A DNA stretch of 64,000 nucleotides from Chitinophaga oryzae (GTDB taxonomy: Bacteria > Bacteroidota > Bacteroidia > Chitinophagales > Chitinophagaceae): positions 434,001 to 498,000 of the forward strand of contig NZ_CP051204.2 in assembly GCF_012516375.2 (NCBI RefSeq), read 5' to 3'. Each line of letters starts with the position of its first letter. Position 1 is the first letter of the stretch. The position numbers and the translations under genes were made by a program. Shown here piece by piece: positions 8,955 to 19,900 of the stretch. A model generated the notes under the pieces. It saw nothing but the letters and a program-made list of their open reading frames with translations. It was not told where the DNA came from and ran no database searches.

Positions 8955-10139
8955 ATGAAAAAATTACCCGTTACCGTGCTGAGTGGTTTCCTCGGCGCAG
9001 GAAAAACTACGCTCCTGAATCACGTATTGCATAACCGCGAAAATCTTCGTGTAGCCGTCATTGTTAATGATATGAGCGAAGTGAATATCGACGCGCAATT
9101 AGTGAGAAATGAAAACACCCTGCATAAGACAGAGGAGCGCCTGGTGGAAATGAGTAACGGTTGTATATGCTGCACGCTGCGGGACGACCTGCTGAAAGCG
9201 GTGGAACAGCTTGCCCGGGAGAACCGCTTCGACTACCTGCTGATCGAATCTACCGGTATCTCCGAACCGGTACCGGTAGCGCAAACCTTTTGTTACCAGG
9301 ACGAGCACCAGGGCATAGACCTGAGCGCCGTCAGCCGTCTCGATACCATGGTGACGGTCGTGGACGCCTATAACTTCACCCGGGATTACAGCAGCATCGC
9401 GCTGCTGCAGGACCAGGGCCTGACAGACGATGCCGCCGACCAGCGTACCATCGTGAACCTGCTCACCGACCAGGTGGAATTCGCCAACGTTATTGTACTC
9501 AATAAATGCGACCTTGTCAGCCCGGAACAACTGGGCAACCTGAAAGCGCTACTGGGAAAACTCAACGCCGGCGCGCAAATCATAGAGGCGGTCAACGGGC
9601 AGGTACCGCTCCATCGCATACTGAACACCGGCCTGTTCGATTTCGATACCACCTCGCAGAGCGCCGGCTGGCAGGCGGAGCTGGAAAACGAACACACGCC
9701 CGAAACCGAAGAATACGGTATCGGCTCCTTCGTATACCGCAGCCGGAAACCCTTCCATCCCCAACGTTTCTGGGATTATCTTAATCAACACTGGCCGGGT
9801 AATATCATCCGTAGCAAAGGTCTCTTCTGGCTGGCATCGCGCCCCAGGCTGGCGGTCAACTGGAGCCAGGCCGGCGGCTCTCTCCGTGCGGAAAAAGCCG
9901 GTTACTGGTGGTGCGCAATCCCCCGCCAGCAATGGAACCTCGATGAAGAAACCTACCAGCTGATCACCGGTCGCTGGGATGAACGCTTCGCAGACCGCTA
10001 CAACGAACTCGTGCTGATTGGCCAGGATATGGACCAGGCCACTATTACAGCGGAACTGGACCAATGCCTTTGCACCGAGGCAGAAGTGAAAGGCTACCAG
10101 CAGGGTGAAGTTTTCCGGGACCCGTTTCCGGTGATGTAG
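8955..10139 (+). CDS. COG0523 G3E GTPase (CobW/ZigA type)
   Basis: A metallochaperone GTPase of 394 residues. Visible motifs are the P-loop GFLGAGKTT (residues 11-19), the metal-binding GCICC (residues 69-73), the guanine-specificity NKCD, and a CobW C-terminal domain (~residues 250-385). Zinc-responsive members of this family deliver zinc to client enzymes during starvation. The gene is in one operon with merC behind the palindromic operator, which supports a zinc role over cobalamin synthesis; no cobalamin genes are nearby. Confidence 0.93.
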   Translation: MKKLPVTVLSGFLGAGKTTLLNHVLHNRENLRVAVIVNDMSEVNIDAQLVRNENTLHKTEERLVEMSNGCICCTLRDDLLKAVEQLARENRFDYLLIESTGISEPVPVAQTFCYQDEHQGIDLSAVSRLDTMVTVVDAYNFTRDYSSIALLQDQGLTDDAADQRTIVNLLTDQVEFANVIVLNKCDLVSPEQLGNLKALLGKLNAGAQIIEAVNGQVPLHRILNTGLFDFDTTSQSAGWQAELENEHTPETEEYGIGSFVYRSRKPFHPQRFWDYLNQHWPGNIIRSKGLFWLASRPRLAVNWSQAGGSLRAEKAGYWWCAIPRQQWNLDEETYQLITGRWDERFADRYNELVLIGQDMDQATITAELDQCLCTEAEVKGYQQGEVFRDPFPVM

Positions 10140-10492
10140 ATGCTCCAGGGGGCATTAACGCCTTCCGGCGGGAAAGGTCGTCTTGTTAAACCGGGTTTCC
10201 ATCGGCGCCGCTTCACATGGCAATGGAAATGTTCCGCACGCTTGTACGGCAGAGCCGCTAATCAGCTGGGCAGCACATTATAGCATTGTACCCGCTACTT
10301 CGCTTCCCTGCCCGGCACGAACGCAGACATCTACCGGCTATAAATACCTGAATTTAGGTTGGCCTAAATAATAATTAAGGCAAGTGTAAAATAAGATTAT
10401 AGTTTTGTAAAAAAATATCGGTAGCCGCGGGGGAAGTGTTCGTCACTTTATCCCGGGACCCCATGCGCGCTGCTTTACCTACAAGATTTTAC
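10140..10492. other. Gap before TonB receptor, with a short dyad
   Basis: This 353-base gap has no convincing gene. It contains the dyad TTTAGG-TTGG-CCTAAA at 10353-10368. A TAGTTTTG -7 match lies at 10399-10406, about 87 bases before the receptor's ATG, so the receptor may have its own promoter. The dyad is unlike the merC operator. Confidence 0.4.
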
Positions 10493-12954
10493 ATGAAACA
10501 TTTATTTACACTACTGGGTGCCCTGTTACTAATGGTAACTTCCCAGGCGCAACAGGGGACCATCACGGGAAAAATTACCGGCAACGGCAAACCGATACAG
10601 TTTGCCAACATCGCTATATCGGCGCTGAAAACGGGCGCTGTAGCGGATCAGCATGGAATGTTCGTTATCCGCAACCTGCATCCGGGAACCTATGATATTA
10701 AAGTATCCATGGTCGGGTATCAGCCGCTGACCCTGAAGAAAAGCATCCGCAGCGGTCAGACCATCACGCTGGACATCGCGCTGGAAGAGGACCTGTCCAA
10801 GCTAAACGAAGTGGTGGTAACAGGCGTATCCCGCGCAACCGCCGTGCGCAAAAATCCTATACCCATTGCCGTTATAGGTAAACGGGAAATGAACACGCAA
10901 GTCAACAGCAATATCATAGACGCTATTGTAAAAGGCGTACCCGGCGTGAGCGCCGTTACCACAGGCCCTAATATATCCAAGCCTTTCATCCGCGGCCTGG
11001 GCTACAACCGGGTGCTGACGCTCTTCGACGGCGTAAGGCAGGAAGGACAGCAATGGGGTGATGAACATGGTATTGAGGTGGACCAATATGGCATCTCGAG
11101 AGCAGAAGTGGTGAAAGGCCCTGCCAGCCTCACTTATGGCTCCGATGCCCTGGCCGGCGTGATCAATATGATACCGGATATCCCGGAAACAGCGCCCGGG
11201 CAACTGAAAGGCAGTTTCCTGGCAGACTACCAGACCAATAATGGTATGATCGGTTCCTCCCTTGGACTGGCTTACAGCAAAAACGACTGGAAGTACGTGC
11301 TGCGCGGCACCGTGAAAGCGGCCCATAACTACCGCAACAGTATTGACGGCTTTGTGTATGGTACCGCCTACCGGGAATACAATCTTACGGCGCTGGCCAG
11401 AGTGGATAAGTCATGGGGATATTCGCAGTGGGGCGCCAGCTTATATGATAATACGCAGGAAATCCCCGACGGCAGCCGGGATTCGCTGACCCGCAAATTC
11501 ACCCGGCAGATAAAAGATGCGGACGATAACATCAAGGACAGGCCCATCGTGCCTGACAACGAACTGCGTACCTATACATTGAACCCCTGCATCAGCATAT
11601 TCAGCACTACCGGTTATATAACCGTAGCCGCTGGCAGCTGGGCAAGGGAGATCTCAACTCCCTGCTGGGCGTACAGCAGAGCGTGCGCCGGGAATATAAT
11701 CACCCCGAAATGCCGGCACAGCCGGGATTGTATGTGGTGCTGAACACGCTCAATTACGATCTGCGGTATAACCTGCCGGCTATCGCCGGGGTAGAAACGA
11801 CTGTAGGCGTAAATGGCATGTACCAGCAGAACCGCAGCCGCAATGCCACCGATTTCCCTATCCCGGACTATAACCTGTTTGACATCGGCGGATTTTTCTT
11901 TGCCAAGAAAACCATCGGCCAGGTGGACATTTCCGGCGGCCTTCGTTACGATAGCCGGCATATCCGCTGGAACGACTTTTACGTAGGCCCGAATAAAGAC
12001 AATGGTTTCGATAAACAGTACCACCTGCCGGATACCGCCGGCGCCAGTCTGCAGTTCCCCGCTTTCAATCACAATTATACCGGTATTTCCGGCAGCCTGG
12101 GCGTTACCTGGAACCTGAGCCAGCGGGTATTGGTCAAAGCAAACATCGCCAGAGGCTACCGGGCGCCCAATATCACTGAAATCGGTTCCAACGGGCTGGA
12201 CCCCGGCGCCCATATCGTATACCTGGGCAACCGGGAGTTTAAGCCGGAATTCAGCTTTCAGCAGGACCTGGGCTTCCTGGCCTACCTGCCCGACCTGGAC
12301 ATCAGTGTAGAGGTGTTTAACAATAATATCAACAATTATATCTACCAGGCAAGATTGTATGATGCCAATGGCGAGCCGGTGGTGATAGTGCCCGGCAACG
12401 CCACGTATCGTTACCAGCAATCCGGCGCGCGGTTGTATGGGGCAGAAGTGAGTGTAAATCTGCATCCGCGTGCTGTGTCCTGGCTGACCATGGATAACAG
12501 CGCCGCCTATACGGAAGGCCGTAACCGTAACAAAGCCCTGATCGATCTGCATGGCGATGCCGCACGCTATCTCCCTTTTATACCGCCGCTGCATATACGC
12601 TCCGCCCTGAAGGCAACGGCTGCCCGTAACTTCGGCATGTTCTCCAAAGCATATGTGCGTGCCGGCGTAGACCGTTTCTCCGCCCAGAAACACTTTTATG
12701 GCGTGGACAATACAGAAACTTACACCGCCGGCTATACGCTGATTAATGTAGGCGCCGGTTCCGGTATTGTCAATAAAAAAGGGAAAACCGTGATGGAGCT
12801 GTTCCTCCAGCTGGACAATGTGTTTGATGTGGCTTATCAGGCTAATATGAACAGGCTGAAATATTTTGAATATTACAGCAGCGCTCCCAACGGCCGGATG
12901 GGTATCTACAATATGGGAAGGAATTTCAGTGCAAAAGTGATTGTACCGTTTTAA
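10493..12954 (+). pseudogene. TonB-dependent receptor, frame broken by one base
   Basis: Restoring one C in the CCCC run at 11584-11587 joins two frames into an 820-residue receptor. It has a signal peptide (MKHLFTLLGALLLMVTSQAQ), a carboxypeptidase-like regulatory domain (~20-105), a plug (ending VVKGPASLTYGSDALAGVIN) and a beta-barrel ending in a strand with terminal Phe. The plug segment WGDEHGIEVDQYG is rich in His, Asp and Glu, like the metal loop of zinc receptors. As the third gene after merC and the COG0523 GTPase, it likely imports zinc or a zinc complex. I prefer ATG 10493 to the upstream ATG-free extension. The break is probably a sequencing error. Confidence 0.8.
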
Positions 12955-12963
12955 AGCGGTGAT

Positions 12964-13635
12964 TTATTTACGAAGGCGGAGGCCCAGCTTGATACCGAGG
13001 TGCAGGCTGGGCAATACGCTTACCAGCGTGCCTTTGTTGTGGTTCACTACGCCGTTTTCCAGCAGTTCGTAATTATCGGAGTGATAGGATTTACCCCGGA
13101 GACCGATGCCAAAGTAGGGATCAAGCACCAGTTTCTCCCGGCGGAACTGACGGCCTACGAGCAATTGTATAGCATAGACGTCTTTAGAGCCTGAATTGGT
13201 GTAGGTATTATTGTTCAGTACTACGTCTTCGTTGGAGTAGAATACTTTTTTATAGATCAGTACCGGTTCAAAGTAGGTGCCTGCCGCAGAGCTGGGGCCT
13301 ATTTCCCGGGTGATCAGATAATAGCGGAGCCCTGCCCTGAACCCCAGTCCCCGTCCATCTACAAACTGTTCCGTGCTGATATCCGGTTTTTTCTGACCGA
13401 TATCGATTTTTTTTGCCAGCACATAGTCGGGGTAATCGGTATAGATACCGCTGATACCCAATTCAATGCTCACTTTATCAGAGATGTCCTGTTCCAGCAG
13501 GATATCCAGCTCATTGATCAGCGTAGTAGGATTTATTTTAAGATAGGTAGACCTGAACCGTTTTCCACCGTCCTGGGCATAGGAGGAGGCAAAAGACAAA
13601 CAGAGTATTCCGATGAGCAACAGAGTCTTTTTCAT
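12964..13635 (-). CDS. Exported beta-barrel protein (DUF3575-like)
   Basis: A 223-residue protein with a clear signal peptide (MKKTLLLIGILCLSFASSYA) followed by alternating hydrophobic beta-strands and a closing LHLGIKLGLRLRK strand. It looks like a small outer-membrane barrel of the DUF3575 kind. Its function is unknown to me. It is convergent with the TonB receptor, with nine bases between the stops, so the two genes are not co-transcribed. Confidence 0.7.
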   Translation of the reverse strand: MKKTLLLIGILCLSFASSYAQDGGKRFRSTYLKINPTTLINELDILLEQDISDKVSIELGISGIYTDYPDYVLAKKIDIGQKKPDISTEQFVDGRGLGFRAGLRYYLITREIGPSSAAGTYFEPVLIYKKVFYSNEDVVLNNNTYTNSGSKDVYAIQLLVGRQFRREKLVLDPYFGIGLRGKSYHSDNYELLENGVVNHNKGTLVSVLPSLHLGIKLGLRLRK

Positions 13636-13708
13636 ACAGTTAGTAGGTAGCTAAGGGTGAGGTTTGAAGGGCAGTGTGCGGCGGCTGGTCAGGGCCGCAC
13701 ACCGTCTG

Positions 13709-14275
13709 TTATTTTAGCAATATTCGTTCCACAATTACCGGAAACCATTGATGTTCCAGTGCCTGTACTTTACGGGCGACTGTCTCCGGTGTGTCTTCAG
13801 GAGTAACGATGCAGCGTTCCTGGAGGATAGGTTCTCCGTCATCATATTTCTCATTGACGAAATGGATGGTGATGCCGCTTTCCTTTTCGCCGGCAGCCAC
13901 CACTGCTTCATGCACAAAATGACCGTACATGCCTTTGCCCCCGTATTTGGGGAGCAGGGCCGGGTGGATGTTGATGATCCGGTCGGGGAATGCCTGTACC
14001 AGGTTGGCCGGTACTTTCCAAAGGAAACCAGCCAGCACGATCAGGTCTGTATGCTGCTCCTTCAGGAGCTGTACATACGTATCGGTATGGAAGAATTTTT
14101 CTTTTTCAATTAAAACGGCGGGTATGCCTTCCCGTTGTGCGATGTCCAGCACCCCTGCTCCGGGTTTGTTACATACAATCAGGGCTACCCTGCCTTTATC
14201 CGAATTCCTGAAATGATCGATAATCTTTTGCGCGTTGCTTCCTGCACCCGAGGCGAAGATGACAATATTTTTCAA
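13709..14275 (-). CDS. purN: Phosphoribosylglycinamide formyltransferase
   Basis: PurN transfers a formyl group from 10-formyltetrahydrofolate to GAR in purine synthesis. The 188-residue protein shows the N-terminal IVIFASGAGSNAQKII substrate loop, the catalytic INIHPALLPKYGG motif with its Asn and His, and the Asp in DDGEPI. Length and start fit the family. It is cytoplasmic. The upstream NlpE-like gene has the same strand but 53 bases separate them. Confidence 0.96.
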   Translation of the reverse strand: MKNIVIFASGAGSNAQKIIDHFRNSDKGRVALIVCNKPGAGVLDIAQREGIPAVLIEKEKFFHTDTYVQLLKEQHTDLIVLAGFLWKVPANLVQAFPDRIINIHPALLPKYGGKGMYGHFVHEAVVAAGEKESGITIHFVNEKYDDGEPILQERCIVTPEDTPETVARKVQALEHQWFPVIVERILLK

Positions 14276-14328
14276 CTGTACTGTTTTAGGCGCAAAGGTA
14301 ATATTTCAGCAGTTTTTTCGGCCGGGAG

Positions 14329-15081
14329 TTATTTCAGGTACTCTCCGCAGCCATGATAAGTTTGGTCTTTCACCTTTACTTCAACGGTATTAGGGCGCAT
14401 GAGTCCGCTCATGTCATCGGTGCACATGGTATTGCGGATGGTGACGGTGAGTTGCGGGGTGGTATATACCTTCAGGGTGTCGGAGTTGGGCCTGGCTGCG
14501 GGCAGGGTAGTCTGGATACTGTCACCTGCTGCGGTGCGGAAGAGGATTTTCCGGGTTTCCAGGTCGAGGCTCCAGAAAGGTTCGTTGCCTGTAGCGGTGA
14601 AGCTGATGCCGGCGCCGGCTTTTTGGGCCAGCAGGTCGCGGCGGTCGCCGCCTTCCACCGGTCTGAGGACGTAGTTGCTGGCGAGGGCGCCTTCAATCCG
14701 TTTGCCTTGCTTATCAAGTACCAGGAGTTTGCTGTCGGTCGCGAGGAAGGAGGTGCTGTCTGTTTTTTTCTTAATGCTGACGATGGAATCGTTGATCTGC
14801 TGCCAGGTACCCTTCTCAGTGAAGGCGATTCCCTGCCCCCTTCCCTGGTAGGCGACCAGTTCGGTGAAGGTGTGGTCGTCGAACAGGCTGATCTGGTAGT
14901 CCATCCCCGGGCAGTCGGCGCAGGGCAGGGTGCCCTGGTAGGTGCCGGTAATGTGGGTGGCGGTGGTCACAGGTGTTGGGTGGCCGCCGGTGGTGCTGTC
15001 AGCGGTATTTTGGGTGGTCTGGCTATTATTGCAGGCCGTCAGGGCGGCGAACAGGGCTGTTAAGCAAATGAGTTTACGCAT
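14329..15081 (-). CDS. NlpE-like lipoprotein with COG3650 domain
   Basis: A 250-residue envelope lipoprotein. The signal peptide ends in the lipobox LTAC, giving a lipidated cysteine at about residue 17. Residues ~45-140 form the NlpE N-terminal domain, including its hallmark CADC in LPCADCPGMD. Residues ~160-250 match the COG3650-type domain (FTATGNEPFWSLD, MCTDDMSG, YHGCG). NlpE senses surface and copper stress in Escherichia coli; whether that holds here is unknown. I start at MRKLIC rather than ten residues upstream, because this places the signal peptide correctly. Confidence 0.85.
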   Translation of the reverse strand: MRKLICLTALFAALTACNNSQTTQNTADSTTGGHPTPVTTATHITGTYQGTLPCADCPGMDYQISLFDDHTFTELVAYQGRGQGIAFTEKGTWQQINDSIVSIKKKTDSTSFLATDSKLLVLDKQGKRIEGALASNYVLRPVEGGDRRDLLAQKAGAGISFTATGNEPFWSLDLETRKILFRTAAGDSIQTTLPAARPNSDTLKVYTTPQLTVTIRNTMCTDDMSGLMRPNTVEVKVKDQTYHGCGEYLK

Positions 15082-15616
15082 GGGTGTATTTTTTACAGAC
15101 AGATTGAACATTCTGGTCCGGTGGCAGGTTATTTATGGTAAAAATAAGATACTTACCTTAAAATAAGGCGGCAGCAACCACTAATCATTTGATTATTTGG
15201 TTATTTAGCTATTTTACCATTTTACCATTTGGTTATTTAGTTATTTAGCCATTATAATATTATAATAACCCAATAGCCAAATAACCAAATGGTATAGGGG
15301 GCCGCTATAGGGTTTTGATCTGTATATAATAATACTATATCCCCCGGAGAACGTCTGCCCTATTACTTATGGGCCTGTCAGCGATAAGGAACTGAACTTT
15401 CAATTAAAATAATAAGTTTTGAAAGGTCCGGAGGGGCGTAGCTCCCAAATTAGCCAGCATAAAGGATTACAGCAGAGAAATTACAGTTCGGGGAGCAAAA
15501 ATGACGCATTTTTTAAGGCAAATAATTTTTAGAATTGTTGGTAAATTGTCAACATTGTGTCTTATTTTTGCTGGCACTTTTAAGAAACTTTAGGTCAAAT
15601 CTAAACTATATAGGCT
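15082..15616. other. Long intergenic region before the respiratory operon
   Basis: A 535-base divergent gap. Positions 15180-15295 hold AT-rich imperfect palindromes made of ATTTGGTTATTTAG-like words and their complements. The operon promoter lies near 15538-15570, leaving a leader of about 40 bases. I see no gene in it; 15300-15530 is unexplained and includes a purine-rich GGTCCGGAGGGG stretch. Confidence 0.55.
15538..15570 (+). promoter_or_regulatory. Predicted promoter of the ACIII-oxidase operon
   Basis: TTG at 15538-15540 and TATTTTTG at 15563-15570 (exact TAnnTTTG) are separated by 22 bases. It is the only well-formed promoter seen ahead of the 16-kb operon. Confidence 0.55.
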
Positions 15617-16891
15617 GTGTATCGTCGTGTTTCCATTCTTTTGCGCAAGCATTTTGTGAGTGTGCTTATTCTATGCGCTAGTATAGTAATTCCGTTTTCT
15701 GCCGTAAAAGCAGCGGATCCTGCCAAGGGTAAGCAAATCTTCCAACAAAACTGCGCTTCATGTCACAATGTCCATAAGAAGCTGACAGGTCCTGCACTGG
15801 CGGGTGTAGAAGGCCGCTGGTCCGATAAGAAATTATTGCACCAGTGGATCCGCAACTCCGCTTCTGTATTGGCGTCTGGCGACAAGTACGCCAACAACCT
15901 CTTTAACGAGTACAACAAAACCGCGATGACGGCTTTCCCTGCATTAACAGATGAGGAGATTGACGACATCCTGGCGTACGTTAAAGTAGAAGAAGCCAAA
16001 CCTGTAGGTGGTGCTAAACCGGAAGCTGGTACTGCTACTGCCGGTGCCAAAGAAGAAGGCAGCGACAACAGTCTGCTCTTCGGCATTATCACCCTGATCC
16101 TGGCGGTGGTAGCCCTGATCCTGATGCAGATCAACAGCAACCTGAACAAACTTGCTGGTGATAAAGAAGGTCAGCCTACTCCGGAGCCGATCCCCTTCTA
16201 CAAAAACAAAGCCTACATCGCACTGGCTATCCTGGTGCTCTTCATGGTAGGCGGTTACTTCACCATCCAGGGAGCTATCGGGCTGGGTCGTCAGAAAGAC
16301 TATATGCCTGAGCAGCCGATCTTCTACAGCCACAAAGTGCACGCCGGCATCAACCAGATCAACTGTCTGTATTGCCACGCCGGTGCTGAGAAGAGCAAGC
16401 ACGCTATGATTCCTTCCGAGAACATCTGTATGAACTGTCACAAAGCCATTAAAGAGTACACCGGCCCTGAGCTGTTTACTGCTGAAGGCAAAAAAGTTGA
16501 CGGTACTGCAGAAATCGCGAAATTATACGATTACGTAGGCTGGGACGCCGATAAAGGTAAGTATACCAAACCAGGCCGTCCTATCGAATGGACCAAGATC
16601 CACAACCTGCCTGACCACGTTTACTTCAACCACTCCCAACACGTGGTGGCTGGTAAACAACAGTGTCAGACCTGCCACGGTAACATTACCGAAATGGACG
16701 AAGTACATCAGTTCACCGACCTGTCTATGGGCTGGTGTATCAACTGCCACCGTACTACCAAAGTGCAGTTCGCTGACAACAACTACTACAGCATCTTCGA
16801 GAAACTTCATCAGGATATTAAAGATAAGAAGATCGATAGTGTGACTGTTGAAATGGTAGGTGGTACTGAATGTCAAAAATGTCACTACTAG
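15617..16891 (+). CDS. actA: ACIII subunit A, multihaem cytochrome c
   Basis: ActA carries electrons within alternative complex III, the menaquinol:cytochrome c oxidoreductase of many Bacteroidota. The 424-residue protein has six CxxCH haem sites: CASCH in an N-terminal cytochrome c domain, then after a membrane segment (FGIITLILAVVALILMQ) and a second one (YIALAILVLFMVGGYF), five more (CLYCH, CMNCH, CQTCH, CINCH, CQKCH). So a monohaem domain is fused ahead of the five-haem core. The start is GTG at 15617; no ATG is available. A signal-like hydrophobic stretch follows (FVSVLILCASIVIPFSAVKA). First gene of the operon. Confidence 0.93.
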   Translation: MYRRVSILLRKHFVSVLILCASIVIPFSAVKAADPAKGKQIFQQNCASCHNVHKKLTGPALAGVEGRWSDKKLLHQWIRNSASVLASGDKYANNLFNEYNKTAMTAFPALTDEEIDDILAYVKVEEAKPVGGAKPEAGTATAGAKEEGSDNSLLFGIITLILAVVALILMQINSNLNKLAGDKEGQPTPEPIPFYKNKAYIALAILVLFMVGGYFTIQGAIGLGRQKDYMPEQPIFYSHKVHAGINQINCLYCHAGAEKSKHAMIPSENICMNCHKAIKEYTGPELFTAEGKKVDGTAEIAKLYDYVGWDADKGKYTKPGRPIEWTKIHNLPDHVYFNHSQHVVAGKQQCQTCHGNITEMDEVHQFTDLSMGWCINCHRTTKVQFADNNYYSIFEKLHQDIKDKKIDSVTVEMVGGTECQKCHY

Positions 16892-16905
16892 AAAGGATTT
16901 AACGC

Positions 16906-16937
16906 GTCATGATTTTCTGCTTACAGAAAATCATGAC
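16906..16937 (+). promoter_or_regulatory. Intercistronic hairpin between actA and actB
   Basis: A perfect 14-bp stem (GTCATGATTTTCTG with its complement) around a CTTA loop, with no T-run after it. It lies inside the operon, 15 bases after the actA stop. It may stabilise or process the transcript rather than end it. Confidence 0.55.
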
Positions 16938-16985
16938 CTGTTTCAGAAGATATCAAAATTCATAAACGTAACTCGTTAATATAAC

Positions 16986-19900
16986 ATGGAGCAAAAAAAG
17001 TATTGGAAAGGCTTGGAGGAGTTGCACAATACCGAAGCGCATCAGGAAATTGTGAAGAACGAATTCAGCGAAGAATTGCCGTTTGAGAGTGAAGGCCTGT
17101 TGAATGCTACTACCCCCCGCAGGGACTTTCTGAAATACCTCGGTTTCACCACTGCTGCGGCGACTATCGCTGCCAGCTGCGAAACCCCCGTTCATAAGGC
17201 TATCCCTTACGTGAACAAACCGGAAGAGATCACTCCGGGCGTAGCCAACTATTATGCTTCTTCTTACACCATAGATGGTGAATACGTACCGGTAGTGGTT
17301 AAAACCCGCGAAGGCCGTCCCATCAAAATAGAAGGTAACACCCTGTCTTCCATCACAGGTGGTTCTACTTCCGCTAAGGTACAGGGTACTGTACTGAGCC
17401 TGTACGACGTAGCCCGTCTGCGTTTCCCGACTATCGGCGGTACAGAAACAACCTGGGCGGAACTGGACAAACAGGTAGGTGCTGCACTGGCTGGCCTGGG
17501 CGGCGCACCTGTTGTGCTGCTGAGTTCTTCCATCCTCAGCCCTACTACCAAGAAAGTAATCGACGCTTTCCTGGCCAAGTATCCTAACTCCCGTCACGTG
17601 GTGCACGATCCGGTGTCTTACTCCGGCATGCTGCTCGCCAACGAGGCTTCCTACGGTAAAAGGTCTATCCCTTCCTACCACTTCGAAAATGCCAAAGCCA
17701 TCGTGAGCCTGGGCGCCGACTTCATCGGTACCTGGCTGAACCCGGTTGAATACGCCCGTCAGTTCGCTCAAACCCGTAAGGTAAGCGCTAAAAAACCGGA
17801 AATGTCCAAACTGTTCCAGTTTGAAAGCCACATGAGCCTCACCGGTGCCAACGCTGACGAAAGATATACCCACAAACCTTCTGAAGCCGGTGCGGTAGCA
17901 CTGGCCCTGCTGGCCGCCGTTGGTGGCAGCGTTAGCGCTCCCAAACTGGACGCTAAAGTGGAAGCGGGCATTAAGAAAGCGGCGGCTGAACTGAAAGCCA
18001 ACACCGGTAAAGCACTGGTAGTAAGCGGTTCCAACGATGTGAATGTTCAGCTGATCGTAAACGCCATCAACAATATCGTAGGCGCTAACGGCACTACCAT
18101 TGACTGGGCTAATCCTTCCGATTACCGTCAGGGTATCGACGCCGATATGGCCAAACTGGTAAGCGATATGAATGCCGGCAGCATCGGTGCTGTACTGGTA
18201 TACGGCGCTAACCCTGCTTACGACTACTTCGACGCCGCTAAGTTCAGCGAAGGCCTGAAGAAAGTGAAACTCTCCCTTTCCTTCAACGACCGCCTCGACG
18301 AAACCACTGAACTGTGCAAATACGCTGCTCCTGATCACCACTTCCTGGAAAACTGGAACGATGCTCAGGGCAAACCAGGCTACTACAGCTTCGCACAGCC
18401 TACCATCTCCCCGCTCTTCAAAACACGTGCTGCGCAGGACTCCCTGCTGGCATGGACCGGCAACACCACTACCTGGGCGGAATACCTGAAAGCTGAGTGG
18501 ATCAGCAAACTGGGTAGCCAGGAAGCATGGGACAAAGCCCTGCAGGACGGTGTGGTAGAACCAGCCACTGCTCCGGCACCGGGTGGCGCCTCCTTCTCCG
18601 GTGATATCGCCGGCGCGGCCGCTAAAATCAGCAGCGCGAAAAAAGGCGGTAAATACGAACTGGTACTGTACGAAAAAGTGGCCATCGGTAACGGCAGACA
18701 ATCCAACAACCCCTGGTTACAGGAAATGCCTGACCCGATCACCCGCGCTACATGGGACAACTACGCTTGTATCTCCAACACCCTCGCTAAAACATTCTCC
18801 GCTGAGCTGGGTGACGATTACGAAATCAACGTTGAAAAGAAAGAACTGAAAATAAAAGCCAACGGCAAAGAAGTAGTCCTGCCGATGCTGATCATCCCGG
18901 GTATGCATCCGGAGGTAATCGCTATCGCAGTAGGTTACGGCCGTGGCAAAAACGTAGGCCGCGCCGCTGCCGGTATCGGTCAGAACGTTTACCCGATGGT
19001 GAACTTCAACGGTCAGACTTTCGATTACTTCGCAGTGGACGCCACAGTGGAAGCTACCGGTAAAAAATACCCTGTTGCTTTAACACAGACGCACAACAGC
19101 TACGAAGGCCGTCCGATCGTTAAAGAAACTACCCTCGCAGAATTCAAACACAATCCTAAAGAAGTTAACGAAGACAGGGAAGAACTGAAGAAGTTTGGTA
19201 AAAACTTCCGTGACGATGCTACCCTGTACTCTTCTCACCCCTACCCTGGTATCAAATGGGGCATGTCCATCGACCTGAACACCTGCTTCGGTTGCGGCGC
19301 TTGTACCATAGCCTGCCAGGCGGAAAACAACGTTTCCGTAGTAGGTAAAGACGAAGTGGCAAAAGCGCATGAAATGCACTGGATCCGCATCGACCGTTAC
19401 TTCAGCGGTGATGAAAATAACCCGGAAGTAGTGTTCCAGCCGATGCTGTGCCAGCACTGCGATAACGCTCCTTGCGAAAACGTTTGTCCGGTAGGCGCTA
19501 CCAACCACAGCTCTGAAGGTATTAACCAGATGGCTTACAACCGTTGCATCGGTACCCGTTACTGCGCCAACAACTGTCCTTACAAAGTTCGCCGCCTCAA
19601 CTGGAGGGACTGGAACGGTGCGGACAGCTTCGAAAACAACCTGTACGACGTGGCAGATATGAACGACAACCTCACCCGCATGGTATTGAACCCTGACGTA
19701 GTGGTTCGTAGCCGTGGTGTGATGGAAAAATGCTCTTTCTGCGTACAACGTTTACAGGAAGCCAAACTGGAAGCGAAGAAAGCTGGTCATCCGTTGAAAG
19801 ACGGTGCTGCCAAAACAGCTTGCCAACAGGCTTGCGGCGCTGATGCGATCGTGTTCGGTAACGTCAACGACAAAAACAGCGAAATCTATAAGATCCGTAA

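Noticed and set aside
10183..10371. A 62-codon frame between the COG0523 gene and the TonB receptor
   Set aside because: Composition is unlike a folded protein, it has no initiation signals, and it overlaps a regulatory dyad.
7700..12954. Metal locus as a decaying island
   Set aside because: Two broken genes suggested decay, but both breaks are single-base losses at homopolymers, as elsewhere in the window, and codon use is like the neighbours.
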